NCBI GenBank assembly: GCA_947089145.1
Contig: CAMUJH010000003.1
Location: 1 to 64,000, forward strand
Source: an uncultured Hungatella sp.
GTDB lineage: Bacteria; Bacillota; Clostridia; Lachnospirales; Lachnospiraceae
Reading direction: 5' to 3'
Length of the DNA stretch: 64,000 nt
Shown here: positions 1-8,140 of the stretch, in pieces
Numbering within the stretch: the first letter of the stretch is position 1
How the letters are laid out: every line of letters starts with the position of its first letter
Notes under the pieces: generated by a model
What the model saw: only the letters and a program-made list of their open reading frames with translations
Told to the model about the DNA's origin: nothing
The model's database searches: none
Position numbers and translations under genes: made by a program

Positions 1-38
1 CGGGCGGCCCAAATGCTTTCTATGAGAGAAAATAGTGG

Positions 39-66
39 TTGACATTTAAATGAAATATGCTAAAAT
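39..66 (+). promoter_or_regulatory. Promoter of the pheST T-box operon
   Basis: TTGACA at 39-44 and TAAAAT at 61-66 are separated by 16 bases, with an extended -10 TGC at 58-60. The predicted start, near 73, lies just before the T-box leader. Confidence 0.75.
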
Positions 67-74
67 GTACCATA

Positions 75-348
75 AGGTTTCAAAAAGAAAGGCTGTGAAG
101 GCGTTAGTAGAGGCTTATATGTCTGTCAGAGAGAAGGAATCACCGGCTGCAAGTTCCTTTCAGTTTCTGTAAGCCGCCGAAGTTCCCGCCGGAGCCGCAC
201 AGTTGAACCTGCCTTTAAACAGGCATACAGTAGGCTGTGACGTTTGATGCACGTTACGCATGAGAGTGTCCGTATATTATCATAATACGGAAATCAGGGT
301 GGTACCGCGGTGAATTCCGTCCCTTCGCTTGTCGAAGGGATTTTTTTA
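75..348 (+). promoter_or_regulatory. T-box leader (tRNA-Phe sensing) with terminator
   Basis: The conserved T-box sequence AGGGTGGTACCGCG is at 296-309. It is followed by a terminator hairpin with arms CCCTTCG (321-327) and CGAAGGG (333-339) and a T-run at 341-347. Stem I carries AGTAGAG near 107-113 and a distal loop near 143-153. The likely specifier codon is TTC (Phe) at 183-185, inside GAAGTTCCC, which fits the downstream pheST genes. In this class uncharged tRNA-Phe stabilises the antiterminator and lets transcription continue. The specifier is assigned by position and agreement with the gene, not by folding. Confidence 0.9.
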
Positions 349-468
349 TTTCATAGGAAATTGGGTCCTATGAAATAAAAACGCTCCGCGAGGATGCGCA
401 CTCCGCGCAAAGGAAAATGGCCGCAGCCGCGCTCTGGCGCGAGTGTGCGTCAAGACGCACGCTTTTTT
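344..468 (+). repeat. Inverted-repeat block with a second terminator between T-box and pheS
   Basis: A perfect 15-bp inverted repeat (344-358 against 366-380, 7-base loop) begins inside the T-run of the T-box terminator. A GC-rich stretch with CGC-containing palindromes follows. A second terminator-like hairpin, arms GTGTGCGT (443-450) and ACGCACGC (455-462), is followed by TTTTTT at 463-468. The standard leader ends at the first terminator, so this block is an addition, perhaps a dispersed intergenic repeat. That origin is inferred. Confidence 0.6.
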
Positions 469-539
469 ATTTTTGAAAACGGATTTTCTGCATCCGGCCA
501 GCCGCCCATTATAAGGAAAGGAAAAGGAGCAAAAGCAGC

Positions 540-1559
540 ATGAAAGATCAGTTGGAGAAGATTAAAGAGGAAGCTGTCAGACAGATTGAAGCTTCCGAGG
601 CCCTGGAGCGGTTAAATGAGATCCGCGTGGCATATCTTGGAAAAAAGGGGGAGCTGACCAGTGTTCTAAAAGGCATGAAAACCGTGGCTCCTGAAGACCG
701 CCCAAAAGTAGGGCAGATGGTAAATGAGGCCAGGGAAATGATTGAAGCCAAGCTGGAGGAAACAAGGCAGGCCCTGGCAAAGAAGGCGAGAGAGGCCCAG
801 ATGAAAGCGGAGGTCATTGACGTGACTCTTCCTGCAAAGAAGGCAAATGTGGGGCACCGCCATCCCAATACCATAGCGCTGGAGGAGCTGGAGCGGATTT
901 TCACTGGAATGGGGTATGAGGTGGTGGAGGGACCGGAGATTGAATATGATGAGTACAACTTCACCAAGCTAAATATTCCGGAGGGCCATCCTGCCAAAGA
1001 TGAGCAGGATACTTTCTATATTAATAAAGAAATCGTTTTAAGGACCCAGACTTCCCCGGTTCAGGCACGCACCATGGAAAAAGGCAGGCTGCCTATCCGC
1101 ATGATTTCTCCGGGACGGGTGTTCCGATCCGATGAGGTAGACGCCACCCATTCCCCATCCTTCCACCAGGTGGAGGGACTGGTAATTGATAAGAATATTA
1201 CGTTCGCCGATTTAAAGGGCACGCTGGCTGAATTTGCCAGGGAACTGTTTGGGGAGGAAACCAAGGTAAAGTTCCGCCCTCACCATTTCCCCTTTACGGA
1301 ACCGAGCGCAGAGATGGATGTCAGCTGCTTTAAATGCGGGGGAAAGGGGTGCCGTTTCTGCAAAGGGACGGGATGGATCGAGATCCTGGGCTGCGGCATG
1401 GTTCACCCCCATGTTTTGGAAATGTGTAAAATTGATCCAGAGAAATATACCGGATTTGCATTTGGAGTGGGGCTGGAGCGGATTGCCCTGCTGAAATATG
1501 AGATCGATGATATGAGGCTTTTGTACGAAAACGATGTGAGATTTTTAAAACAGTTTTAA
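540..1559 (+). CDS. pheS: Phenylalanyl-tRNA synthetase alpha subunit
   Basis: Cytoplasmic catalytic subunit of the (alpha-beta)2 enzyme that charges tRNA-Phe. The 339-residue protein has the usual length. An N-terminal coiled-coil arm (about 1-85) is followed by the class II core: motif 2 around RTQTSPVQARTM and the VFRSDEVDATHSPSFHQVEG segment (split here as VFRSDEVDATHSP and SFHQVEG), and motif 3 GVGLERIALLKY near the end. The CxxCxGxGCxxCxGTGW cluster near 260-280 is common in Firmicute PheS. A strong AAGGAAAAGGAG site precedes the ATG. It is the first gene of the T-box operon and pheT follows after 49 bases. Confidence 0.97.
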   Translation: MKDQLEKIKEEAVRQIEASEALERLNEIRVAYLGKKGELTSVLKGMKTVAPEDRPKVGQMVNEAREMIEAKLEETRQALAKKAREAQMKAEVIDVTLPAKKANVGHRHPNTIALEELERIFTGMGYEVVEGPEIEYDEYNFTKLNIPEGHPAKDEQDTFYINKEIVLRTQTSPVQARTMEKGRLPIRMISPGRVFRSDEVDATHSPSFHQVEGLVIDKNITFADLKGTLAEFARELFGEETKVKFRPHHFPFTEPSAEMDVSCFKCGGKGCRFCKGTGWIEILGCGMVHPHVLEMCKIDPEKYTGFAFGVGLERIALLKYEIDDMRLLYENDVRFLKQF

Positions 1560-1608
1560 TCCCAGTGCAGTAAGACAGAGGGAATATGAAAGAAGGAGTA
1601 AAGAAGTT

Positions 1609-4029
1609 ATGAACACAGCATTATCATGGATTAAGGCATATGTTCCGGATCTGGACGTGACGCCCCAGGAGTACACAGATGCCATGACACTGTCAGGCAC
1701 CAAAGTGGAAGGCTATGAGCGTCTGGATAAGAACCTGGAGAAAATCGTCGTAGGCCGGATTGAAAAGATTGAGCGGCATCCTGACGCGGACAAACTGATT
1801 GTCTGCCAGGTAGATATCGGCACGGAAACCATACAGATCGTTACCGGTGCGCCTAACGTAAAAGAGGGCGACAAAGTCCCGGTAGTACTGGACGGAGGAA
1901 AAGTGGCGGGGGGCCATGACGGAGGCCCTCTTCCGGAAGATGGGATCAAAATTAAAAAAGGAAAACTGCGGGGAATAGAGTCAAACGGCATGATGTGCTC
2001 CATTGAGGAGCTGGGCTCCTCCAGGGACATGTATCCTTTGGCTCCTGAAAGCGGAATCTATATTCTGCCGGAGGATACTCCCGTGGGGGCGGACGCGGTG
2101 GAGGTTCTGGGACTTCATGACACGGTATTTGAGTATGAAATAACCTCCAACCGGGTGGATTGTTACAGCGTGGTAGGCATTGCCAGGGAGGCGGCAGCTA
2201 CCTTCCATAAGAAGTTTACTGCGCCTGTCATTGCGCCTACAGGCAACAGCGAGGATATTCACGATTATCTGAAAGTATCAGTGGAAGACAAAAAATTATG
2301 TCCCCGCTATTGCGCCCGTATGGTAAAGAACATTAAACTGGCCCCGTCGCCGGAATGGATGCAGAGGCGTCTGGCGGCAAGCGGCATCCGGCCAATTAAC
2401 AATCTGGTGGATATTACCAACTACGTTATGGAAGAGTATGGCCAGCCAATGCACGCCTATGACTATGATCTGATTGCCGGCCATGAGATCATCGTAAAAT
2501 GTGCAAAGGACGGGGATACGTTCCAGACTTTGGACGGTCAGGTAAGAAACCTTGACCATACGGTTCTTATGATCAATGACGGGGAGAAAGAGGTAGGCGT
2601 TGCCGGGATCATGGGCGGTGAAAACTCCAAGATCACAGATGACGTGAAGACCATGGTATTCGAGGCCGCCTGCTTTGACGGGCCGAATATCCGTCTGTCA
2701 GCCAAAAAGATCGGCCTTAGGACCGATGCGTCAGGCAAATTCGAAAAAGGCCTTGACCCTAACAATGCCCAGGCGGCCATTGACCGCGCCTGCCAGCTGG
2801 TAGAGGAACTGGGAGCCGGGGAAGTGGTCGGCGGCATGATTGACATCTACCCTGAGAAGCGGCAGGAGAGAAGGATTCCGTTCCATGCAGAGCAGATTAA
2901 TAAACTGCTGGGTACAGACATTGACAGGCAAGATATGCTGGAGTACTTTTCCAGGCTGGAACTGGGCTTTGACGCGGAGTCCAGCCAGGTTATTGCGCCT
3001 ACCTTCCGCCAGGATCTGGAGCGCCCGGCGGACATTGCTGAGGAAGTGGCAAGATTCTATGGATATGACAATATCCCCACAACGCTGCCGTCAGGGGAAG
3101 CTACCATGGGAGGCCTTCCTTACAAGCTGAGGGTAGAACAGACTGCCAGGGAGATTGCAGAATTTTGCGGATTCCACGAGAGTATGACCTATTCCTTTGA
3201 AAGTCCTAAGGTTTTTGACAAACTGCTGATGGAGACAGATTCTCCCCTGCGCCAGGCTATTGAAATATCCAACCCTCTGGGAGAGGACTTCAGCATCATG
3301 AGGACTACGCCTCTTCACGGAATGCTCAATTCCCTGTCCACCAATTATAACAGGAGAAATAAGAATGTCCGCCTGTATGAGCTGGCCAACATCTATCTGC
3401 CTAAAGCGCTTCCCCTTACAGAGCTTCCGGACGAAAGGATGCAGTTTGTCCTGGGGGCCTATGGGGAAGTGGATTTCTTCGACATGAAAGGCGTGGCGGA
3501 AGAGTTTTTCGACAAAGTGGGAATGAGCAGAAAGCCTCACTATGATCCCCAGGCCCAAAAACCGTGGCTCCATCCAGGACGCCAGGCCAATATCATATAT
3601 GACGGAAAGACCGTGGGATACTTGGGAGAAGTCCATCCGGACGTGGCGGACAATTATAAGATTGGAGAGAAGGCATACATTGTCGTTCTGGACATGCCGC
3701 AGCTTCTTGACTGCACCACGTATGACAGGAAATACACAGGCCTTGCAAAATATCCGTCGGTAACCAGAGATATCAGCATGGTAGTTCCGAAATCCATTAT
3801 GGTGGGGCAGATTGAGGATGTTATTGAACAGCGGGGCGGCAGGATTCTGGAGAGCTATAAGCTGTTTGACATTTACGAGGGGGCGCAGATTCTGGCAGGC
3901 CATAAGTCTGTGGCCTATTCCATCACCTTCAGGGCAGGAGACAGAACTCTGGAAGACAAAGAGGTAAATAAGGTAATGGAGAAGATCCTTCATGGACTGC
4001 GCGGCATGGGGATTGAGCTTAGGGCTTAA
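1609..4029 (+). CDS. pheT: Phenylalanyl-tRNA synthetase beta subunit
   Basis: Beta subunit, 806 residues, the normal full length. Domains in order: N-terminal tRNA-binding EMAP/OB fold (about 40-150, with VGRIEKIERHPDADKL), the B3/B4 editing region that hydrolyses mischarged Tyr-tRNA-Phe, the B5 domain, the catalytic-like domain, and the C-terminal ferredoxin-like anticodon-binding domain (TGLAKYPSVTRDISMVVP to the end). AGAAGGAG precedes the ATG. It is transcribed with pheS under T-box control. No frameshift or missing domain is visible. Confidence 0.97.
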   Translation: MNTALSWIKAYVPDLDVTPQEYTDAMTLSGTKVEGYERLDKNLEKIVVGRIEKIERHPDADKLIVCQVDIGTETIQIVTGAPNVKEGDKVPVVLDGGKVAGGHDGGPLPEDGIKIKKGKLRGIESNGMMCSIEELGSSRDMYPLAPESGIYILPEDTPVGADAVEVLGLHDTVFEYEITSNRVDCYSVVGIAREAAATFHKKFTAPVIAPTGNSEDIHDYLKVSVEDKKLCPRYCARMVKNIKLAPSPEWMQRRLAASGIRPINNLVDITNYVMEEYGQPMHAYDYDLIAGHEIIVKCAKDGDTFQTLDGQVRNLDHTVLMINDGEKEVGVAGIMGGENSKITDDVKTMVFEAACFDGPNIRLSAKKIGLRTDASGKFEKGLDPNNAQAAIDRACQLVEELGAGEVVGGMIDIYPEKRQERRIPFHAEQINKLLGTDIDRQDMLEYFSRLELGFDAESSQVIAPTFRQDLERPADIAEEVARFYGYDNIPTTLPSGEATMGGLPYKLRVEQTAREIAEFCGFHESMTYSFESPKVFDKLLMETDSPLRQAIEISNPLGEDFSIMRTTPLHGMLNSLSTNYNRRNKNVRLYELANIYLPKALPLTELPDERMQFVLGAYGEVDFFDMKGVAEEFFDKVGMSRKPHYDPQAQKPWLHPGRQANIIYDGKTVGYLGEVHPDVADNYKIGEKAYIVVLDMPQLLDCTTYDRKYTGLAKYPSVTRDISMVVPKSIMVGQIEDVIEQRGGRILESYKLFDIYEGAQILAGHKSVAYSITFRAGDRTLEDKEVNKVMEKILHGLRGMGIELRA

Positions 4030-4425
4030 AAGGGGGAGGTGTTAAGGCGGGGGGATCGCAGGCCCGAGGGAAGGCATGTTCCGTCAGGGCTCAGGTTTGC
4101 CGGACATTCCGAAGAACCCCAAAAGACGGGTTTCTTCTCCATGGCAAAATTCACCCTGCCGGGACATGCCTTCCCTTGGGCAAAAGCAGGATTCGCTTAA
4201 TATCATGATATTGTCTGCTTATTAAAGGCTTGGCGCCGGAATGTTTTATGCAGCATAATAAGCGGATTCTGCGTTTGCCTAGTCCTGCCCTCTCCTGCCT
4301 TGATGCAGTGGATCATTTCGCAAAGGGATGGGACCTGCATGGATATCTATGTGAATCCGGGCAGGAGAGGGGCTTATGGCTTGCGCTCTGACATAGCAGC
4401 GGCATCTTTATCTGGATCTGCTGTC
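4030..4425. other. Non-coding convergent region with three long imperfect inverted repeats
   Basis: No credible gene lies between the convergent pheT and lipoprotein genes. Three successive palindromic structures fill it. The first pairs 4063-4080 with 4164-4180 (GGGAAGGCATGT against ACATGCCTTCCC), with further pairing inside. The second pairs about 4186-4204 with 4258-4275 (GCAGGATTCGCTTA against TAAGCGGATTCTGC). The third pairs about 4284-4299 with 4360-4374 (CCCTCTCCTGCC against GGCAGGAGAGG). They could act as two-way terminators or be a degenerate intergenic repeat. No clean U-tract is seen. Confidence 0.55.
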
Positions 4426-5427
4426 TTAATTTGCCGCTTTTTTGGAAAACTCCGTGGTCACTAAATCTTCATAGGGAACCCTGGCAGGCAGTTCTCCGGC
4501 TTCTTCCAGGATGTTCTGAAGAAGGTCAAAGCTTTCTTTCTCAAATATCGTATCTTCTTTCCAGGTGTCCTGGGATTTATACCGTTCTACAATCTTCGTG
4601 ATGTTTTCTAAAGGCGTCTCCTTAAACTGAGGGGCAATGGTTTTGGCAACCTCCTGGGCTGAGTGGGAGTTGACGTACTCAATGCCTTTCTGGATGGCAT
4701 TGGTAAACTTCTGGATAATCTCCGGGTTGGACTGGATATAGCTTTTCTTGGCGCTGTAGGCAGTGTAAGGCACATATCCGGAGTCGGTTCCAAGGGAAGC
4801 TACCACATACCCGCTCCCTTCCAGCTCCAGGCCGGTGGCAAAAGGCTCAAATTCCACGGTGTAGTCAGCATCGCTGCTGGTAAAGGCAGCGGCGGTAAGG
4901 CCAAAGCTGATGCTCTGATCAATGGATACGTCGGCTTTGGGATCAATGCCGTTTTTCTTCAGAATATACTCAAATACCATCTGGGGCATTCCGCCTGCCC
5001 TTCCGCCCAGAACTTTTGTCCCTTTTACCATTTCCCAATTGAAATCTTTTACAGGCTGCCTTGCCACAAGGAAATTGCCTGCCCGCTGGGTCAGCTGGGC
5101 AAAGTTGACAGCATAGTCCTCAGCGCCTCCGGCGTAGGTGTAAATGCTGGCTTCAGAACCCATGAAGCCGATGTCAGCATCGCCGGATACCAGCGCAGTC
5201 ATTACCTTATCGGCCCCGGCCCCGTTTACCAGGGTCAGGTCAAGTCCTTCTTCCTCAAAATATCCCAGTTCAATGGCAGCATACTGGGGCGCATAAAAAA
5301 TAGAGTGGGCCACTTCATTTAATGTGACAGGGGTAAGTTTTCCGGAAGAGGCGGAGGAGGACTGGCAGCCAGAAAGGGAAATGACAGAGACAGCGGCTGC
5401 CAGAGTAAGTGCATATATTTTTTTCAT
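4426..5427 (-). CDS. ABC transporter substrate-binding lipoprotein, NMT1/SsuA-like
   Basis: Extracytoplasmic solute-binding lipoprotein of 333 residues. The signal peptide ends in lipobox LSGC with Cys21. The mature part follows the NMT1/THI5/SsuA pattern: an early VAHSIFYAPQYAAIELGYF segment, then GADKVMTALVSGDADIGFMG, typical of type II binding proteins for sulfonates, nitrate or pyrimidine precursors. The substrate cannot be read from sequence. AGGAG lies 6 bases before the ATG. No matching permease or ATPase is in the window, so it is an orphan here and diverges from the peptide transporter operon. Confidence 0.85.
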   Translation of the reverse strand: MKKIYALTLAAAVSVISLSGCQSSSASSGKLTPVTLNEVAHSIFYAPQYAAIELGYFEEEGLDLTLVNGAGADKVMTALVSGDADIGFMGSEASIYTYAGGAEDYAVNFAQLTQRAGNFLVARQPVKDFNWEMVKGTKVLGGRAGGMPQMVFEYILKKNGIDPKADVSIDQSISFGLTAAAFTSSDADYTVEFEPFATGLELEGSGYVVASLGTDSGYVPYTAYSAKKSYIQSNPEIIQKFTNAIQKGIEYVNSHSAQEVAKTIAPQFKETPLENITKIVERYKSQDTWKEDTIFEKESFDLLQNILEEAGELPARVPYEDLVTTEFSKKAAN

Positions 5428-5821
5428 AGAATGCTCCTGTATAGATTTTCTATTACGTTATGATATTGACAATCCATGAAAATGGTGCTTGTTTTGGATG
5501 GCAAAATCACTTGCAGGGGAAGCAGGGAGGCTGTAAACTAACGTATGAAAGATTCAGACAGGCAGTTCTTGCCGGCGCCGTCAGACAGAGACACACACCA
5601 ATTTCTTAAGGCAATTTGTGGTATGTTTCCCTATAAAAAACAAATGTAGGCATCAGAATGACGAAAATGGTCAAAAACACTTGACTAATGGTAAAAATAT
5701 AACTAAACTAGATGTCAGCGTGTTAATAAGGCAAAGTGGGTTCAGGGGAAAGCAGTGCAGCGCTTTGCCTGAAATCGTTTGCAGATTCATGCGCAGCATA
5801 ACAAAAGTAAGGGTGATCATA
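5428..5821. other. Divergent intergenic region between the lipoprotein and dppB
   Basis: A 394-base spacer between divergent genes. It holds the ribosome site of the minus-strand lipoprotein gene near 5435 and the dppB promoter at 5681-5709. An open frame runs upstream of dppB from 5618, but its predicted residues do not resemble a permease N-terminus and it has no good ribosome site. I read it as untranslated leader. No RNA gene is recognised. Confidence 0.6.
5681..5709 (+). promoter_or_regulatory. Promoter of the peptide transporter operon
   Basis: TTGACT (5681-5686) and TAAACT (5704-5709) are separated by exactly 17 bases, in AT-rich DNA about 110 bases before the dppB start. Confidence 0.6.
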
Positions 5822-6769
5822 ATGGGTAAGTATGTAGCAAAAAGGCTTGGGATGGCGCTTGTAACCATATTTCTGGTTACCTGTCTCACATTTCTTCTGA
5901 TGAATGCAGTGCCGGGAAGCCCTTGGCTCAGCGAGAAAGCGCCTTCTGAGGCGACTCTGGCGGCGTTAAATGCCAAGTACGGCATGGATAAGCCGGTACA
6001 CATTCAGCTTCTGAAGTACCTTCAAAATCTGTTGAAGGGTGATTTTGGCGTATCTTTAAAGATGCAGAAAAACCGGGCGGTTTTGAGCATTATCGGAGAG
6101 ATGTTTCCTGTTTCTGCAAAAGTCGGGGCCATAGCCTTGTGCTGGGCCGTGCTGGTGGGAGTGCCCCTTGGGTGCCTTGCGGCATTTAAGCGGGGAAAAC
6201 TTACAGACAGCATTTTAAGAGTGGTGTGTACCCTGGGGATCTCCATGCCCAGCTTCGTGGTGGCATCAATTCTTTTGGTTGCATTTGCCGGGGGGATTGC
6301 TTCTATGAAAATATTCCCCACGATTTTCGACGCATCGGCGGGATGGCGGACCTATGTGCTTCCGTGCTTTGCCCTGGGTTTTTATCCCATGTGCTATACG
6401 GCCAGGCAGACCAGATCCGCCATGCTGGATTCCCTGAACCAGGAATTTATCAAGACAGCCAGGGCAAAGGGACTGAAAAACAGCAAGATTATTTTTAAGC
6501 ATGCATTGAGAAACGCTTTGATTCCGGTCATCACGTATCTGGGGCCTCAGGTGGCATTTACCCTGTGCGGCGGCTTTGTGGTGGAAAGCGTATTTTCCAT
6601 TCCGGGCCTTGGGCGGTATTTCGTTCAGTCAATCCAGAACAGGGATTACCCGGTAATCATGGGAACCACCGTATTTCTTGCCAGCTTTATTATTCTTATG
6701 AATATGGTAGTGGATATTTTATATAAGATTGCCGACCCGAGAATCAATCTGACAAAGGGAGGGGAGTAA
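5822..6769 (+). CDS. dppB: Peptide ABC transporter permease, DppB/OppB type
   Basis: Inner-membrane permease, 315 residues from the ATG at 5822. AAGGGTG (5809-5815) lies 6 bases before it, and translation from there begins MGKYVAKRLGMAL, the standard DppB N-terminus. TM1 is about 9-30. A periplasmic loop and five further helices follow. The EAA loop reads EFIKTARAKGLKNSKIIFKHALRNALIP, split as EFIKTARAKGL and KNSKIIFKHALRNALIP, the site that contacts the ATPases. dppC follows after 2 bases. It forms the translocation channel with DppC. Confidence 0.93.
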   Translation: MGKYVAKRLGMALVTIFLVTCLTFLLMNAVPGSPWLSEKAPSEATLAALNAKYGMDKPVHIQLLKYLQNLLKGDFGVSLKMQKNRAVLSIIGEMFPVSAKVGAIALCWAVLVGVPLGCLAAFKRGKLTDSILRVVCTLGISMPSFVVASILLVAFAGGIASMKIFPTIFDASAGWRTYVLPCFALGFYPMCYTARQTRSAMLDSLNQEFIKTARAKGLKNSKIIFKHALRNALIPVITYLGPQVAFTLCGGFVVESVFSIPGLGRYFVQSIQNRDYPVIMGTTVFLASFIILMNMVVDILYKIADPRINLTKGGE

Positions 6770-6771
6770 GG

Positions 6772-8124
6772 ATGGCAAACGAAAAGAAGATGAAGCGGTG
6801 CCCGGTAACGCTTCAGCCGGATATTGAGAACATTCTGGATTGGAGCAGCCTGGAGGCCGGCGATTTTGAGCGGGCTTCCCAGTCGGAGAAGGAAGATTTT
6901 ATTCAGGACCGCCAAAGCGTTTCCTATTGGAAAGATGCATGGCGGCGGCTGAAAATGAATACAGTGGCCATGGTGGCTTTGGGCGTCATCATTTTTCTGG
7001 TGCTGTTTGCATTTGCAGGGCCCTACCTGGTGCCCTACGGGTATGAGGAGTTTAACAGAGGGGCTGAGAACCTTCACCCCTTCCACTATGCCCTGGAGGA
7101 TCAGAAGCGGCTGGAGGCGGAGATTGCGGCCAGGACTCAGACAGAAACCATGAGTGTTGACGACATCATTGCCCAGGCTCAGGCAGAAGCCGAGGCGAAG
7201 GGGGAAAAATTAAGCAGCGTGGACATTGCCAAGCTGCGGGCTCAGGCCAAGGTGAACACTCAGAGCGCCAGCCAGGAAGAGGCGGTTGACCCGGACGAGA
7301 TTTTAAAGGAGCTGGGGATTAAGAAAAAGCTGTTTGGCTACTCGACGGCGGAGCTGGAGCGAAAAGCAGCAGGGGAAAAGGTGTTTCCCCATATATTCGG
7401 CACGGATATGTACGGCAGGGATATTCTGGTCCGCGTCATGTATGGAGCCAGGGTGTCCATGAGCGTGGGCATCTGCGCTGCCATCCTGGTTTTGTGCATC
7501 GGCGCTACCTACGGGGCCATATCTGGTTACTGCGGCGGCAGGGTGGATGCAGTGATGCAGAGGATTGTGGAGGTCATCTACTCCGTGCCGGAGATGCTGG
7601 TAGTGCTTTTGATCGCCACGGCATTGAAACCGATTCTGACGGAATACGTCAATACGGGAAGCGGGCCTCTTAAGTCTTTTGTGGCCGTGCTGGGGCCCAA
7701 CCTGATCTCCATGTTTATTGCCTTTGGAGTGCTGTACTGGGTGACCATGAGCCGTATTATCCGGGGCCAGGTACTGCAGCTGAAGCAGCAGGAGTACGTG
7801 ACCGCAGCAAGGGCTTTGGGAGCGTCGGGAGGGCGGATTATCCGCAGGCATCTGATTCCCAACTGTATCGGCCAGATCGTGGTAACTACCTGTCTGCAGA
7901 TACCGTCGGCTATTTTCCTGGAGTCATTCTTATCCTACCTGGGAGTGGGCGTCTCAGCGCCTCTGCCCAGCCTTGGCTCCATGGCCACAGACGCTTTAAG
8001 CGGCATGTATACTTACACGTACCGCCTGGTAATTCCGTCCATGGTACTGAGCATTATGATTCTGGCATTTAATTTGTTTGGCGACGGGCTTCGGGATGCC
8101 CTGGACCCGAAACTTAAGAAATAG
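6772..8124 (+). CDS. dppC: Peptide ABC transporter permease, DppC/OppC type, with a large insertion
   Basis: Second permease subunit. At 450 residues it is about 150 longer than usual. A cytoplasmic N-terminus (1-62) leads to TM1 (about 63-84). An extra, highly charged helical region of about 100 residues (roughly 105-205, rich in Ala, Glu, Lys and Gln) then precedes the conserved FGTDMYGRDILVRVMYGAR motif. The other five helices and the EAA loop (YVTAARALGASGGRIIRRH) are normal. By topology the insertion lies outside the membrane, near the binding protein. A GGAGGGG site overlaps the end of dppB, which implies translational coupling. Confidence 0.92.
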   Translation: MANEKKMKRCPVTLQPDIENILDWSSLEAGDFERASQSEKEDFIQDRQSVSYWKDAWRRLKMNTVAMVALGVIIFLVLFAFAGPYLVPYGYEEFNRGAENLHPFHYALEDQKRLEAEIAARTQTETMSVDDIIAQAQAEAEAKGEKLSSVDIAKLRAQAKVNTQSASQEEAVDPDEILKELGIKKKLFGYSTAELERKAAGEKVFPHIFGTDMYGRDILVRVMYGARVSMSVGICAAILVLCIGATYGAISGYCGGRVDAVMQRIVEVIYSVPEMLVVLLIATALKPILTEYVNTGSGPLKSFVAVLGPNLISMFIAFGVLYWVTMSRIIRGQVLQLKQQEYVTAARALGASGGRIIRRHLIPNCIGQIVVTTCLQIPSAIFLESFLSYLGVGVSAPLPSLGSMATDALSGMYTYTYRLVIPSMVLSIMILAFNLFGDGLRDALDPKLKK

Positions 8125-8140
8125 GAGAAGGGAGACTGTT

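Noticed and set aside
3091-3993. 300-codon open frame on the minus strand
   Set aside because: It is fully antisense to pheT, which has clear domains over the same bases.
5618-5821. N-terminal extension of dppB
   Set aside because: The promoter at 5681-5709 lies inside it and a ribosome site sits at the internal ATG 5822, so the extension is not translated.
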